Of a stretch of 44,284 nucleotides of DNA, positions 1 through 6,883 are shown piece by piece. A program made the position numbers and the translations under genes. Source of the stretch: Gemmatimonadota bacterium (GTDB lineage: Bacteria; Gemmatimonadota; Gemmatimonadetes; Gemmatimonadales; GWC2-71-9). The stretch lies in contig VGVQ01000026.1 of NCBI GenBank assembly GCA_016874005.1, positions 1 to 44,284 of the forward strand, written 5' to 3'. The stretch's first letter is position 1; every line of letters begins with the position of its first letter. The notes under the pieces were generated by a model that did not search any database, was not told the DNA's origin, and saw nothing but the letters and a program-made list of their open reading frames with translations.

Positions 1-36
1 GTTCGGCGGGCGCGGTCGGCCACCTGGCGGCGCCGG

Positions 37-1221
37 GTGGCTCGAACCGGGGCGCCACCGCGCCAGGTGAATGGTGGCTCGAGGACTTGGCGGCCGTCCC
101 CCAGCACCGAGTTGGCGTTTGCTGGGGCCGATTGGGTCGTAGCGGAATCGGCAAACGGGCCCCTGCGTGGTTTCCGGCACGTAACTTGGGCCAACGCGCC
201 ATCCGCCGTTGCAATTGGCTGGTACGACAGCGTTGCTTTAGCACAGGTACCTGGTCTGGAAGACATCAACCTCTTGCCCGGGTATGTGCATCTGAATGAG
301 GACCGCGTCGACTTCTGGCTTGAACCTGGCGAGTCATCTCAGCTGCTGTGCCTGGTCGCTCTTCCCCCGGGGGACTATCTGGTCAAGAGCTACTTCGTCG
401 GGGACCGGCGGACCGCGGATTTCTGGACTACACTTCCGCAAGCGGCCATCGGTAGCGGCCAGCGCGGCTGGCACAGAGCCCGGCGGCAACTCGGATATAC
501 TCCGCAGATGACTCACCCCCCCGTCGTGCGTTACAGTCCGGGCAAGGACGCCGGTTTCTCGCACGGCCTGCGTACCACTCGACCCAGCCGCGCCTGGCAA
601 GCAGTCGAGCGCTTCCTCGCCGACTGCGCTGATGTCACCGGCCCAACCCGGATCTGCTTGCGGGCGTACCGTCCGACCGAATGGGACGACGCCAGCGTCG
701 TCGATGCCTGGGTAGCTCATGCTCGGGAGCGGTTCGGCCCGCCCGACGTGACATCCGGCGGCGGCCGGATCTGGCCTAGCGGCGAGACGGCCGGAGGGGG
801 CTACCTCGAGTGGCGAGGCGATCCGGAGCGGTTTCGGGAATTCCTGGCTTATCTCAGCAGCCGCGAGCCGCTGCCCAAGGCCGTCCTTGGCCCAATCTCG
901 CTGTCCTGCGCGCATGGGTTTTTCTGGCGGGACCCCGACGGCCTCGGGCCTGTTCCCGAGCAGCTCGCCGGGCACTGTACCGATGATGGCAGCCTTCCGA
1001 ACTGGCTAGAAGTGAACTTGGCCCGACGCAGTTCCGTCCAGCCGGAGTTCTGGTTCCCGTACCCCCCGAACGATGGCCGCCTTCGAGACCTCTTGCGACT
1101 CGCGACCGCTGCGCTACCCTTTAGGTTGTCGGCCCGGCACTTTCGCTTGGCGGTGCCTCGTAATGATCAGCGCGGGTATCTGTTGCGGCGGTTCGATGCG
1201 GCCGCACTCCTTGCCGCCTAA
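37..1221 (+). CDS. Unrecognised 394-aa protein, integron-cassette-like 3' end
   Basis: I do not recognise this family. The protein is 394 aa from a GTG at 37; another in-frame GTG at 67 is possible, and the window edge hides the upstream region. It has no signal peptide or long hydrophobic segment, so a soluble protein is likely. The N-terminal half is rich in Trp and Gly. The C-terminal half has regular acidic/aromatic blocks (for example YLEWRGDPERFREFLAYL near residue 263), which loosely recalls immunity-type proteins, but no catalytic motif is visible. Its TAA stop lies inside GCCTAACAACGT (1216-1227), the way genes end in integron cassettes. The IS110 element begins about 240 bp downstream. 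Coding is supported by length and composition; function is unknown. Confidence 0.6.
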   Translation: MARTGAPPRQVNGGSRTWRPSPSTELAFAGADWVVAESANGPLRGFRHVTWANAPSAVAIGWYDSVALAQVPGLEDINLLPGYVHLNEDRVDFWLEPGESSQLLCLVALPPGDYLVKSYFVGDRRTADFWTTLPQAAIGSGQRGWHRARRQLGYTPQMTHPPVVRYSPGKDAGFSHGLRTTRPSRAWQAVERFLADCADVTGPTRICLRAYRPTEWDDASVVDAWVAHARERFGPPDVTSGGGRIWPSGETAGGGYLEWRGDPERFREFLAYLSSREPLPKAVLGPISLSCAHGFFWRDPDGLGPVPEQLAGHCTDDGSLPNWLEVNLARRSSVQPEFWFPYPPNDGRLRDLLRLATAALPFRLSARHFRLAVPRNDQRGYLLRRFDAAALLAA

Positions 1222-1222
1222 C
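1216..1222 (+). other. Possible left (R'') box of a disrupted attC site
   Basis: GCCTAAC matches the attC left core RYYYAAC and overlaps the stop codon of the upstream gene. The next bases, AACGT, give ACAACGT, which also follows the corresponding box of the better attC candidate at 3682-3774. No matching GTTRRRY right box with arm complementarity is present before the IS110 transposase. The site is therefore either split by the insertion, degenerate, or coincidental. Confidence 0.25.
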
Positions 1223-1309
1223 AACGTATCTGGACTCCTCCGGGTTTTTCCGCAAGGCCTCACACGATGACGGAGGTCGACTGCAGTCGTATCTCCGGCC
1301 CGTCACATC

Positions 1310-1325
1310 AGACCCCGAAGGGTCT
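1310..1325. terminator. Hairpin with CGAA/UUCG tetraloop
   Basis: AGACCC-CGAA-GGGTCT forms a perfect 6-bp stem. Read on the minus strand the loop is UUCG closed by C-G, an exceptionally stable tetraloop. It lies about 90 bp past the unrecognised gene and about 135 bp past the transposase stop on the other strand, so it could end either transcript. No T-tract follows. Confidence 0.35.
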
Positions 1326-1459
1326 CGGCCACGATGGATCAGTCGCGCGCGGGGAGCCAATCGCTTTCGCACGGCTCCGTCAGCCACCGTTGTTATCGGC
1401 ACGCCCCCGCGCCGGTCCGACCGGACGCCATCGTCGTGATCCCTTGCAGCCGTGCTGAC

Positions 1460-2485
1460 CTACGCGGCGGCCTCCCGGCGTTCGAAGGGCCGCTCGTCCC
1501 GCCAGACCCGCCAACAGACCCGCGCCAACTTGTTCGCTAACGCGACCGCTGCCACGTTGTGGCCGTTCCGCGCCGCCACCGCCTGAGCCCACACCCGGAG
1601 ATCATCCGGGCAGCGACTGACGGCCCCCGCCCGGAGCGCCGAGCGGGCCCCGTGCACCAGTAACATCCGGACGTAGCTGTTCCCGCGTTTGGTGATCGCC
1701 CCAAGGCGCCGGCCCGACCCCGACGAGTGTTCGCGCGGCGTCAAGCCGAGATAGGCGGCGAAATCGCGCCCGGAGCGAAACCGATGGGGCGTGCCGATGG
1801 CCGCGACGAGCGCGGTGGCGGTGAGCACGCCAATCCCCGGGATCGTCACCAACAGCTGCGCCGCCGGCATCGCGGTCGCGAGCTGCTCGATCGCCTGTCG
1901 CATCCCATCGGCCTTCGTCGCGAGCTCGCCGACGTCGTCGAGCAGCGCCTGGAGGGCCGGGCGTACGAAGGCAGGGACCGCGTCACTCGCGAGCGCCATC
2001 GCGGCCGCGGGCCCGACCTGGCGAGCGCCGAGCGGGATGACACAGCCGAACTCGCGCAGGTGGCCGCGAAGTTCGTTGATCCGGGCGGTCCGAGTGCGCA
2101 GGTAGGCCGCGCGGATCCGATGCAGCGCCCAGAGGCCTTGCTGCTCCGGTGACTTCACCGGCACCGGATCGAGTGCGTCGTTGCGGACCGCCTCGAGGAG
2201 GGCTTTGGCATCGGCGCGATCGGTCTTGTTGCCATCGCGATAGCGGGCCACATCGCCGGGGTGCAGCAGCGTCACCGGGTGGCCCTTGGCGCGGAGCGCT
2301 CGGCCCCAATGATGGGCCGAGCCGCACGCCTCCATGATCACCTCGGCGGCGGGTTCGAAGGCGACCGCGACCGGGAACTGGTGGCGGGTGACGCGCTGGC
2401 GTCGATCCACCCGGCCGGGGCGGGTGGAGACGGCGAGCTCGAAGACGGACTTTGCCACGTCGACCGCGATTTGGGTACGTTTCAT
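1460..2485 (-). CDS. IS110-family transposase (DEDD/serine recombinase)
   Basis: This 341-aa recombinase catalyses insertion and excision of the IS. The N-terminal RuvC-like DEDD domain begins KRTQIAVDVAKSVFELAV and contains KTDRADAKALLEAV. The C-terminal Transposase_20 domain shows TIPGIGVLTATALVAAIG, FAAYLGLTPREHSSGSG (with the serine region) and ITKRGNSYVRMLL. The length is usual for the family and the frame is intact. I chose ATG at 2485 because GGAGGAGGAG sits 4 nt upstream at 2499-2490; an in-frame ATG at 2539 would place 18 additional codons in the structured leader. The ribosome binding site can pair perfectly with an upstream segment (see the leader entry). Confidence 0.92.
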   Translation of the reverse strand: MKRTQIAVDVAKSVFELAVSTRPGRVDRRQRVTRHQFPVAVAFEPAAEVIMEACGSAHHWGRALRAKGHPVTLLHPGDVARYRDGNKTDRADAKALLEAVRNDALDPVPVKSPEQQGLWALHRIRAAYLRTRTARINELRGHLREFGCVIPLGARQVGPAAAMALASDAVPAFVRPALQALLDDVGELATKADGMRQAIEQLATAMPAAQLLVTIPGIGVLTATALVAAIGTPHRFRSGRDFAAYLGLTPREHSSGSGRRLGAITKRGNSYVRMLLVHGARSALRAGAVSRCPDDLRVWAQAVAARNGHNVAAVALANKLARVCWRVWRDERPFERREAAA

Positions 2486-2620
2486 TGGGCTCCTCCTCCA
2501 GCAGTGATGGCCCGCAGGGGCCGGTGGTACCTGGCACAATGGTGCCGTTCGGAGGAGGAGTCCATACCATCACTTGCAGCTGACCAAGCCGCTGCGCCTC
2601 TTCGCAGTTGAATTCTAGCC
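2486..2620 (-). ncRNA. Candidate IS110 bridge RNA region
   Basis: The non-coding segment directly upstream of the transposase is where IS110-group elements encode their bridge RNA. It contains three short hairpins: CTGCG/CGCAG at 2592-2607, GGCAC/GTGCC at 2533-2546, and GGCCC/GGGCC at 2509-2522. It also contains the sequence at 2569-2580 that nearly repeats the region just past the transposase stop (1439-1450), as a donor-binding guide would. RNA ends and loop assignments cannot be set from sequence alone. Confidence 0.35.
2490..2574 (-). promoter_or_regulatory. Transposase leader with interlocked pairings occluding the RBS
   Basis: In the minus-strand transcript the order is AGTGATGG (2574-2567), CTCCTCCTCC (2560-2551), hairpin GGCAC-CATT-GTGCC (2546-2533), hairpin GGCCC-CTGC-GGGCC (2522-2509), CCATCACT (2510-2503), GGAGGAGGAG (2499-2490), then ATG at 2485. 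AGTGATGG is fully complementary to CCATCACT (8 bp), and CTCCTCCTCC is fully complementary to GGAGGAGGAG (10 bp), which is the Shine-Dalgarno sequence. The pairs alternate 1-2-1'-2', a pseudoknot topology or two competing folds. Translational repression of the transposase is an inference; the complementarity is directly visible. Confidence 0.6.
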
Positions 2621-2686
2621 AGTTGGGCCGACCAGCTTGCGACGAGGGTCGCGCCGGTGGGCCCTGGACATAGAGGAGCCTGACTC

Positions 2687-3055
2687 ATGACCAGTCGGTG
2701 GGGTTCGCTACTACTCTGGAGCCCTCGAGTGCTCGGAATTCTCGTGTGTCTGTTCTTGAGTGTGTTTGCCCTGGATGCATTCGAGGGCGGGAAGACGTTT
2801 CTGCAGGGTCTTGGCGACTTCCTGCTTCACCTCAGCCCCATGCTAATCCTGTTGGGGGTCGTCGCGTTGTCGTGGCGATGGCAGTGGATCGGCGGAGTCG
2901 TGTTCACCGTGCTCGGGCTGGCCTATGCCCTCTACGCCGGCTTGCCGCGACACCACCCGGAGTGGATCCTGCCGATTGCGGGGCCTCTCCTCCTGGTGGG
3001 GGTCTTGTTCCTGGTGAGCTGGATACGCCGTGCCAAGGATCGGGCGACATTGTAA
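2687..3055 (+). CDS. Small integral membrane protein
   Basis: This 122-aa protein has four predicted membrane segments: about residues 11-30 (LWSPRVLGILVCLFLSVFAL), 43-61, 66-86 and 94-113, ending in a positively charged tail (WIRRAKDRATL). It resembles small uncharacterised membrane proteins often carried on cassettes and islands; I cannot assign a function. The ATG at 2687 follows a GAGGAG ribosome binding site. It is flanked by the IS110 leader upstream and a cluster of hairpins downstream, a layout compatible with a one-gene cassette. Confidence 0.75.
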   Translation: MTSRWGSLLLWSPRVLGILVCLFLSVFALDAFEGGKTFLQGLGDFLLHLSPMLILLGVVALSWRWQWIGGVVFTVLGLAYALYAGLPRHHPEWILPIAGPLLLVGVLFLVSWIRRAKDRATL

Positions 3056-3058
3056 ACA

Positions 3059-3146
3059 CCCGAACCGATTCGGGCCGAGATGGGACGGCCCGACCACAGC
3101 GTGCAGCGGCCGGCGCTGCGACCAGCCGCTGATCCTGAGCGTCAGG
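3059..3146 (+). terminator. Cluster of hairpins after the small membrane protein gene
   Basis: CCCGAA-CCGA-TTCGGG (3059-3074) starts 4 bp past the stop. Its right arm overlaps the left arm of CGGGCC/GGCCCG (3071-3092), so these two stems exclude each other. GCAGCG/CGCTGC (3103-3119) and CCTGA/TCAGG (3134-3146) follow. A terminator function is plausible. The last stem ends in GCGTCAGGC, one base from the GCGTTAGGC of the attC candidate at 3774, but the whole segment does not fold as one attC hairpin. Confidence 0.35.
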
Positions 3147-3185
3147 CAAACATCTGAGCGTCGACCAGGAAGCGGGAGAATCTCC

Positions 3186-3671
3186 ATGGGTGCCCTTATC
3201 GCCGTTCTACTCACGCTCGTGATGGCCGTCGCCTGCACCCGTCAGCCGGCGGCGCTCGGCGCCGCCCACGCGACCGCCCTCGGGGACAGCGCTCGCGCCT
3301 TCCTCGCCGAGTTCACCCGCCTCTCCGCGGCCGCACAGTGGGACTCGCTGAGCCAGCTGTACTCCGCTCGCTCAGACTTCCGCTTCCTGGAAAGCGGCGA
3401 AGTCCGGTACGCCAGTGCCGGTGCGATTCGCGAGGCGCTCCGCGGTGTGCCCGCCGGAACGCGAATCCGGACCGAGTACACCGACGTGGCGGTGCAACCG
3501 ATCGCCCCGGGCCTCGCCGGCGTCTCGGCGCTCTTCAGCACTCGGTTCGTCGACTCCGCTGGCGGCGGGTTTGGATTCGCCGGCGCCATCTCCCTGACGC
3601 TGCAGCGGGAGTCCGCGGGCTGGCGCATCATCGCGGGGCATTCCTCGGCTCCGGTCCGTCGAGGACCCTAG
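3186..3671 (+). CDS. NTF2-like (SnoaL/DUF4440-type) lipoprotein
   Basis: This 161-aa precursor has a lipoprotein signal: hydrophobic residues 2-16 followed by AVAC, with Cys17 as the likely lipidated residue. The mature part looks like an NTF2-like alpha+beta barrel: a helical start (DSARAFLAEFTRLSAAAQWD), then SEGxVRYAS-type strands and a final QRESAGWRIIAGHSS strand. Such domains bind small ligands or act as isomerases or hydrolases; no catalytic residues can be named. I chose ATG at 3186 for the signal peptide and the GGGAGA motif just upstream. The gene ends 10 bp before an attC-like site, consistent with a gene cassette. Confidence 0.7.
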   Translation: MGALIAVLLTLVMAVACTRQPAALGAAHATALGDSARAFLAEFTRLSAAAQWDSLSQLYSARSDFRFLESGEVRYASAGAIREALRGVPAGTRIRTEYTDVAVQPIAPGLAGVSALFSTRFVDSAGGGFGFAGAISLTLQRESAGWRIIAGHSSAPVRRGP

Positions 3672-3681
3672 CGGAGGCGCC

Positions 3682-3774
3682 GCATGACAACGTGTTGCGC
3701 AGCCGAGGCCCTGGCGGAAGGCGGCGTCGCCGTGATCTTTCCGCCAGCCTCGCTGCCGAATACAGGCGTTAGGC
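3682..3774 (+). other. attC-like integron recombination site
   Basis: An 18-bp stem forms between GCAGC+GAGGC+TGGCGGAA (3699-3719) and TTCCGCCA+GCCTC+GCTGC (3739-3756). All extra bases are in one arm (C3704 and C3710-C3711), the asymmetric extrahelical pattern typical of attC. Outside it, GCCGCATGAC (3679-3688) pairs with GTTAGGCAGC (3768-3777) at 7 of 10 positions plus one G-T wobble. The right end, GTTAGGC at 3768, fits the GTTRRRY cleavage core, and the next gene starts 36 bp later. No integrase gene is in the window. The left box is degenerate, so confidence is moderate. Confidence 0.5.
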
Positions 3775-3809
3775 AGCCCTGAGTCGACCGGTCACGAGGA
3801 GGCCAATCC

Positions 3810-4403
3810 ATGACGACACCTACCCCGCGGAGCATCACGATCCCCCTCGCGCTTTGGGTGGCCGCGGCGCTCGCGGTGGGCGGAGCCGGGTGGCTCCGGC
3901 CACTCCAGCCCCCGGCACCGCAGGTCCTGCTCTTGGGCCTGACCGCCGCCTTGCTGATCGTGGGCCGCCTGATTCCCGGCTATCGGAGTTGGCTCCAGGC
4001 CGTGGACGTCCGGGTGCTCGTCGCGCTCCACGTGACCCGCGTCGTGGGGGCGTACTTTCTCATCCTCTATCGCCGGGGCGAGCTCCCGTACGCGTTTGCA
4101 GTGCCGGGCGGCTGGGGCGACATCCTGGTGGCCGTGGGAGCCATGGCGTTGCTGCTGGTCGGGGCGCCGACGACCCCCGCGCGGCTGTGGTGGTACCGGG
4201 CCTGGAACGTCCTAGGCCTGCTCGACATCCTGTTCGTGGTGGCCACGGCGGCCCGCCTGGCGCTGGCCGATGCCAGCTCGATGCAGGCGCTCCTTCAGCT
4301 GCCCCTGAGCGTGCTCCCGACGTTCCTGGTGCCTTTGATCATCGCGAGCCACCTCTGGCTCTTTGGCCGCCTGCGGGCGGCACCGGCGCCAGCCGATGGC
4401 TAG
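3810..4403 (+). CDS. Multi-pass membrane protein, function unknown
   Basis: This 197-aa protein has about six membrane segments: near residues 10-30, 37-54, 68-86, 103-120, 130-152 and 162-184. Motifs include RVVGAYFLILYRRGELPYAFAVPGGWGD, WWYRAWNVLGLLDILFVV and a C-terminal hydrophobic LPTFLVPLIIASHLWLF. I recognise a recurring family of uncharacterised bacterial membrane proteins but no transport or enzymatic motif. The ATG at 3810 is preceded by GAGGAGG. It begins 36 bp after the attC-like boundary, a normal position for the first gene of the following cassette; no attC is seen after its stop. Confidence 0.7.
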   Translation: MTTPTPRSITIPLALWVAAALAVGGAGWLRPLQPPAPQVLLLGLTAALLIVGRLIPGYRSWLQAVDVRVLVALHVTRVVGAYFLILYRRGELPYAFAVPGGWGDILVAVGAMALLLVGAPTTPARLWWYRAWNVLGLLDILFVVATAARLALADASSMQALLQLPLSVLPTFLVPLIIASHLWLFGRLRAAPAPADG

Positions 4404-4840
4404 CTAGCGCACGCACCTGTCGGTCGGCACCCCCGGCTGGTTAGTGGCCGCCTGGGAATTGGCACGACAGGGCGAAGCCGCGTTGGCGATCGCTGGGCCG
4501 ATTCGCAGCAACGAAGACGCCTGGGCGGTAGCCGATGCAATGACCTGCCAACCCAGCCCGACGACCTCGGCCGGCATCGAGCCGATGCTTGCCAGGATCG
4601 TCGCCATCGCCGGCGTGGCGTAGCTCGTGCCCGCGGACGGACGGGCGCCAGAAGTCGATTTGACAAGCCGTGGACGCGCCCCGAACTTGATCGGTGGATG
4701 GCGCGGCCGCTCAGCTCCGCCAGCACGCCCGCGCGAACCAGAATGCTCGAGCCATGCGGGTTGGTGTGCAGCTAATCCGCGGTGCCTCGGCACGCCGTCG
4801 GGTGCCAGGTCGGCCGCAATTGACATTTTGAGGAGAGGGC
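4404..4840. other. 437-bp stretch without a convincing gene
   Basis: No complete gene is supported. A frame open from 4408 to the TAG at 4621-4623 (71 codons, no start) has plausible amino-acid composition (HLSVGTPGWLVAAWELAR near its start) and may be a decayed gene. A minus-strand frame across 4404-4826 has low-complexity composition and no ribosome binding site, and I reject it. The ribosome binding site GAGGAGAGG of the next gene lies at about 4829-4837. Confidence 0.5.
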
Positions 4841-5242
4841 ATGGACAACGTCAATCTTCTGAAGAATCTCTACGCCGCGTTCGGGCGCGGAGACATCCCG
4901 ACCGTTCTTGGTGCGATGAGCCAGGACATCCACTGGCATGAGGCGGAGAGCAACCCCTACATGCCCAGCGGCGAGGCCTTGGTAGGCGCAGACGCCGTCC
5001 TGAACAACCTGTTCATGAAATTGGGTGCGGATTGGGACGGCTTCGCCGTTCATCCGAAGTCATTTCACGACGCTGGCGACAGCGTGATCGTTGAAGCCCG
5101 CTACAGCGGGAGGTACAAAGCGACTGGGAAGAGCATGGACACGCAGGTGTGCCACGTCTGGGACGTCAAGGGCGGCAAGGTCACCAGGTTCCAGCAGTAC
5201 GCCGACACGGCGAAGCTCCAGGACGTCATGGGCGCGAGGTAG
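4841..5242 (+). CDS. SnoaL-like (NTF2-fold) protein
   Basis: This 133-aa cytosolic protein is the usual size for the SnoaL_2/ketosteroid-isomerase-like family. It starts NVNLLKNLYAAFGRGDIPTV, followed by the family's ISQDIHWHE-type strand (here MSQDIHWHEAESNPY), a loop with GADAVLNNLF, and terminal strands DSVIVEARYSGRYKATGKS and VWDVKGGKVTRFQQYAD. Members bind small hydrophobic ligands or act as epimerases or hydrolases; the substrate is unknown. ATG 4841 has a strong GAGGAGAGG just upstream. It lies 86 bp before an acyl-CoA ligase on the same strand, so co-transcription is possible. Confidence 0.8.
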   Translation: MDNVNLLKNLYAAFGRGDIPTVLGAMSQDIHWHEAESNPYMPSGEALVGADAVLNNLFMKLGADWDGFAVHPKSFHDAGDSVIVEARYSGRYKATGKSMDTQVCHVWDVKGGKVTRFQQYADTAKLQDVMGAR

Positions 5243-5328
5243 GGACTGCGAGATGGGATTCCGCGCGGCGAGGAGTTTCACCGGAACCGACGGAGCGTTC
5301 GACGGACCAGTTGAGGGAGGGAAGCTAC

Positions 5329-6867
5329 TTGGCCACGACGATAGCTGACATCCTTCCGCAGGCGGCCCGAAAGCACGGGGACCGCGTCGCACTCATAGTC
5401 AACGGTCAGCGCTGGAGCTTTCGCGAGCTCGACGTACTCTCGAACTATGTGGCGAACGGTCTGGTCGCGAGCGGCGTGTCGCCGGGCGACCGGGTTGGGC
5501 TCTTTGGTCCGAACTGCTGGGAATGGCTCGTGTCGTACTACGGCATAGCCAAAGCGGGTGCCGTGGTGAATCCGCTGAGCAGCATGCTGACGGCCGACGA
5601 GGTCCGGTATGCGGTCGGCGACACGGGTGCCCGCGCGGTGATCGCGTCGTCGGACAAAGCTCAGCTGCTTCAAGAACTGAAGGCAGGCGGTGCCCGGTTC
5701 GAACTTGTCGTCTGGGACGAGGCACCCGTCGCCGGGGCAACGCGACTGCGCGACTGGCTGACCCACGCCAGCTCCGAGTTCGTCGCCCGCCCGCGTCTGC
5801 CGTCGGACCTTGCGGCGATCTGCTATACCTCGGGCACCACCGGGCGCCCCAAGGGAGCCATGCAGAGTCAGCGGGCGGTGATGGGTGCGGCGGTGGGCAC
5901 GGCCCTGATGGCCGCGCGCACCGCGGAGGACCGGGTCATCAGCGCGCTCCCGCTGTTCCACGTCTACGGCAGCTGCGTCATGAACGCGGCCATGGTGGCC
6001 GGCTCGACCCTGATCGTGATCCCGCGCTTCAACGAAGTCGTCGTGTTGAGCGCCATCGCCGAGCATCGGGCCACGATCATGGACGGTGTGCCGACGGCGT
6101 ACTACTACTTGCTCGCACACCCGGATTTTGACCAGTACGACCTGTCGAGCCTGACGCGTTGCTGGGTCGGCGGCCAGACTCTCCCGGCGGCAAAGTCGAA
6201 CGAGTTCACTCGGCGGACTGGCTGTCCGGTGCACGAAGTCTGGGGGATGACGGAACTGGCCGGCGCCGTCAGCGCCAACCCGGTCTATGGCCCGAACAAG
6301 CCAGGCACGATCGGCGTCCCCTATCCGGGCAACGCGTTTCGGGTGGTCGACGTGGAGGACCCCGACAAGGACATGGCGCCGGGCGAGCGGGGCGAGCTGA
6401 TGTATCGCGGCCCCCTGGTGATGATGGGGTACTACAACAACCCGGAGGCGACGGCCGAGACCATCCGGCCCGACGGCTGGCTTCATACCGGCGACATTGC
6501 CACGATGGACGACGACGGTTTCGCGACGATCGTCGACCGGAAGAAGGACATGATCCTGACCGCTGGATTCAACGTCTACCCGGCGGAGATCGAGCGAGTC
6601 CTGTGCATGCACCCGGCCGTGGCGCTCGCCGCGGTCGGCAGCATCCCTGATGAAGCAAAGGGCGAACTCGCGGAGGCCTACTTGATGCGCAAGCCAGGGG
6701 TGGAGGTGTCGCGCGCGGCGCTCGTCGCGCATTGTCGTGAGCACCTGGCCGCCTACAAGGTACCGCGCGGGATCCAGTTCGTTGATTCGGTGCCGATGAC
6801 GTCGTCCGGGAAGATCATGCGCAGGCTGCTGCGCGAAATCGATGATGGCTCGCTTTCAATCGAGTAG
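5329..6867 (+). CDS. Class I adenylate-forming acyl-CoA ligase
   Basis: This 512-aa ATP-dependent ligase activates a carboxylic acid to its acyl-AMP and then CoA thioester. The A3 phosphate-binding motif YTSGTTGRPKGAM, the A5 motif VWGMTELAGAVS, the A7 segment GWLHTGDIATMDDDGFATIVDRKKDMI and the C-terminal lysine region SSGKIMRR are all present. The length is full for the long-chain/medium-chain FadD-like branch. I chose the TTG start at 5329 because GAGGGAGGG (5313-5321) precedes it with 7-nt spacing and the N-terminus TTIADILPQAARKHGDRVAL is where homologues begin. The substrate cannot be read from sequence. An IS110 relic starts 17 bp after its stop. Confidence 0.88.
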   Translation: MATTIADILPQAARKHGDRVALIVNGQRWSFRELDVLSNYVANGLVASGVSPGDRVGLFGPNCWEWLVSYYGIAKAGAVVNPLSSMLTADEVRYAVGDTGARAVIASSDKAQLLQELKAGGARFELVVWDEAPVAGATRLRDWLTHASSEFVARPRLPSDLAAICYTSGTTGRPKGAMQSQRAVMGAAVGTALMAARTAEDRVISALPLFHVYGSCVMNAAMVAGSTLIVIPRFNEVVVLSAIAEHRATIMDGVPTAYYYLLAHPDFDQYDLSSLTRCWVGGQTLPAAKSNEFTRRTGCPVHEVWGMTELAGAVSANPVYGPNKPGTIGVPYPGNAFRVVDVEDPDKDMAPGERGELMYRGPLVMMGYYNNPEATAETIRPDGWLHTGDIATMDDDGFATIVDRKKDMILTAGFNVYPAEIERVLCMHPAVALAAVGSIPDEAKGELAEAYLMRKPGVEVSRAALVAHCREHLAAYKVPRGIQFVDSVPMTSSGKIMRRLLREIDDGSLSIE

Positions 6868-6883
6868 GTGCCGATGAACAGTC

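Larger units (their letters stand above)
1460..2607 (-). mobile_element. IS110-family insertion sequence (limits approximate)
   Basis: The element consists of an IS110-type DEDD transposase on the minus strand preceded by a structured non-coding leader of at least 120 bp. The IS110 group characteristically has a non-coding left end upstream of the recombinase that encodes a bridge RNA, and it lacks terminal inverted repeats. The true ends cannot be fixed from one copy; the limits given are the CDS plus the structured leader. A near-identical 12-mer lies at 1439-1450 and 2569-2580 (11 of 12 bases), so the element may extend to at least 1439. Confidence 0.75.

Noticed and set aside
1727-2152. 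Plus-strand frames inside the IS110 transposase
   Set aside because: Antisense shadows of the transposase with no ribosome binding site and no family features.
3059-3147. Second attC site ending GCGTCAGGC
   Set aside because: The core GTT is replaced by GTC and the outer arms do not pair; kept only as a hairpin cluster.
4404-4826. Minus-strand open frame of about 140 codons containing GTSYATPAMA, reminiscent of a subtilisin Ser motif
   Set aside because: No His or Asp motif, low-complexity Ala/Pro/Ser composition, no ribosome binding site; most likely a chance open frame in GC-rich DNA.
5278-6744. Long minus-strand frame opposite the acyl-CoA ligase
   Set aside because: Composition dominated by Arg, His and Asp and no motif; the plus-strand ligase motifs are unambiguous.
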